From positions 179,556 to 243,555 of the forward strand of contig CAMLMV010000003.1 of the NCBI GenBank assembly GCA_946481275.1: a DNA stretch of 64,000 nt, in the 5' to 3' direction. The first letter of the stretch is position 1; each line of letters opens with the position of its first letter. Positions 63,105-64,000 of this stretch are shown one piece after another. A model generated the notes under the pieces. That model was not told the origin of the DNA. It saw only the letters and a program-made list of their open reading frames with translations, and searched no databases. The stretch is from an uncultured Massilia sp. (lineage in GTDB: Bacteria; Pseudomonadota; Gammaproteobacteria; Burkholderiales; Burkholderiaceae). Position numbers and translations under genes: made by a program.

Positions 63105-64000
63105 TTACTCGACCCAGCTGTGGCCGTCGCGCGCGAGCAGCGCGAACGATTCCGCCGGACCCCACGAGCCGGCCGCGTACGGATGCGGCTTCTCGTCCAG
63201 GGTCTGCCAGCCTTCGATGATCGGGTCGGCCCATTCCCACGCCGCTTCCAGTTCGTCGCGGCGCATGAAGTGGGTGAGGCGGCCGCGCACGACGTCGATC
63301 AGCAGGCGCTCGTAGGCTTCCGCGCGGCGTTGCTGGAACGCCGACTGCAGGTCGAGGTTCAGCGCGACCTGCTGCATCTCCATGCCGCTGCCTGGCTGCT
63401 TGGCCATGATCTGCAGCTTGATCGCTTCTTCCGGCTGCAGTTCGATGACGAGGCGGTTGGCGACGGCGCCGGCCGCTTGCGGGAACAGGGGGAACGGCGG
63501 ATTCGCGAACTCGACGACGATCTTCGATGAGCGGCGCGCCATGCGCTTGCCGGTGCGCAAGTAGAACGGCACCTTGGACCAGCGCCACGTGTCGATGAAT
63601 GCGCGCAGGGCGACGAACGTTTCCGTCTTGCTTTGCTCCGGAACGTTCTTCTCTTCGTGGTAACCCGGCACTTCCTGGTTGCCGGAGACGCCGTGGATGT
63701 ACTGGCCGCGGATCGTGTCGCGCGCGATGTCGGCCAGCGACAGGCGGCGCAGCGAGCGCAGCACTTTCAGTTTTTCGTCGCGCACGGCGTCCGGCGACAG
63801 CGAGGTCGGCGGTTCCATCGCGACGATGCACAGCAGCTGCAGCAGGTGGTTCTGCACCATGTCGCGCATTGCGCCGGCGCCGTCGTAGAAGCCGGCGCGG
63901 CTGCCGACGCCCACTTCCTCGGCCACGGTGATCTGCACGCTGGAAATGTTCGGCGCGCGCCACAGCGGTTCCAGGATCGAGTTACCGAAGCGCAGCACCA
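63105..64000 (-). CDS. zwf: Glucose-6-phosphate 1-dehydrogenase, C-terminal part (cut by right edge)
   Basis: The visible 298 residues are the C-terminal domain of Zwf: [60 protein letters not shown] and [20 protein letters not shown]. The N-terminal NADP-binding part lies beyond the window. The enzyme oxidises glucose-6-phosphate to 6-phosphogluconolactone for the Entner-Doudoroff or pentose phosphate pathway. Followed by a strong terminator. Confidence 0.96.
   Translation of the reverse strand, partial: VLRFGNSILEPLWRAPNISSVQITVAEEVGVGSRAGFYDGAGAMRDMVQNHLLQLLCIVAMEPPTSLSPDAVRDEKLKVLRSLRRLSLADIARDTIRGQYIHGVSGNQEVPGYHEEKNVPEQSKTETFVALRAFIDTWRWSKVPFYLRTGKRMARRSSKIVVEFANPPFPLFPQAAGAVANRLVIELQPEEAIKLQIMAKQPGSGMEMQQVALNLDLQSAFQQRRAEAYERLLIDVVRGRLTHFMRRDELEAAWEWADPIIEGWQTLDEKPHPYAAGSWGPAESFALLARDGHSWVE

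Overview
The window is high-GC (roughly 65-68% by eye) bacterial DNA with dense, mostly short-gapped operons. Gene content points to a Gram-negative betaproteobacterium of the Massilia/Telluria/Duganella kind (Oxalobacteraceae): a type VI secretion (T6SS) tail-spike gene, a membrane-bound urate oxidase, a TonB-dependent pectin-utilisation locus, a DUF3422 protein and hybrid histidine kinases. The genus is an inference from gene content; no rRNA or tRNA gene was seen.

Layout. 1-3.6 kb: end of a T6SS VgrG gene, a candidate secreted toxin, its likely immunity gene and a decayed second immunity copy. 3.6-12.9 kb: a purine/urate catabolic island built around a GntR-family regulator, with divergent operons for an M20 hydrolase, a UraD-AllC fusion and allantoinase PuuE on one side, and 5-hydroxyisourate hydrolase, urate hydroxylase PuuD, an NCS2 permease and a Tsx-like outer-membrane channel on the other. 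12.9-15.6 kb: a scarred zone with remnants of two IS3-family elements around a CPBP protease gene, and a decapitated flavin monooxygenase. 15.8-18.5 kb: formate/nitrite transporter plus PP2C-phosphatase/kinase fusion. 18.5-20.7 kb: an AT-richer insert with one secreted protein of unknown function. 20.7-28.2 kb: M17 N-terminal-domain protein, bile-acid/sodium symporter-family transporter, GH-A glycosidase, then aldo-keto reductase, galK, galT and a ZntB-like transporter.

28.2-40.2 kb is a pectin/rhamnogalacturonan locus: TonB-dependent receptor, rhamnogalacturonan acetylesterase, a GH28-pectin methylesterase fusion, a second GH28, a DUF4861 protein, a GH105 hydrolase and a lipoprotein esterase. 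40.1-46.7 kb is a trans-4-hydroxyproline catabolic cluster (M24 peptidase, three-subunit D-hydroxyproline dehydrogenase, deaminase, PAS-AraC regulator, epimerase). 46.9-54.6 kb holds an MCP, a SUFU-domain protein, a nitrilase-family enzyme, YaiI, a second GntR/FCD regulator, DUF3422, CPBP and TauE proteins and a 59-residue membrane protein. 54.6-61.7 kb has three tandem paralogous hybrid histidine kinases. The right edge has a PhaC-related hydrolase and the C-terminal part of zwf.

The most informative regulatory signal is a shared promoter/operator layout. A TGGTC-N-GACCA-type palindrome sits exactly 3 nt upstream of a -10 hexamer and 3 nt downstream of a -35 hexamer. It occurs in front of the TonB receptor operon, the GH105 operon and the GntR gene at 50.3 kb, which makes that GntR protein the likely local regulator of the pectin locus and of itself. 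A separate GTATAC-centred palindrome lies in the divergent promoter region of the purine island. No CRISPR array, prophage or complete mobile element was seen.
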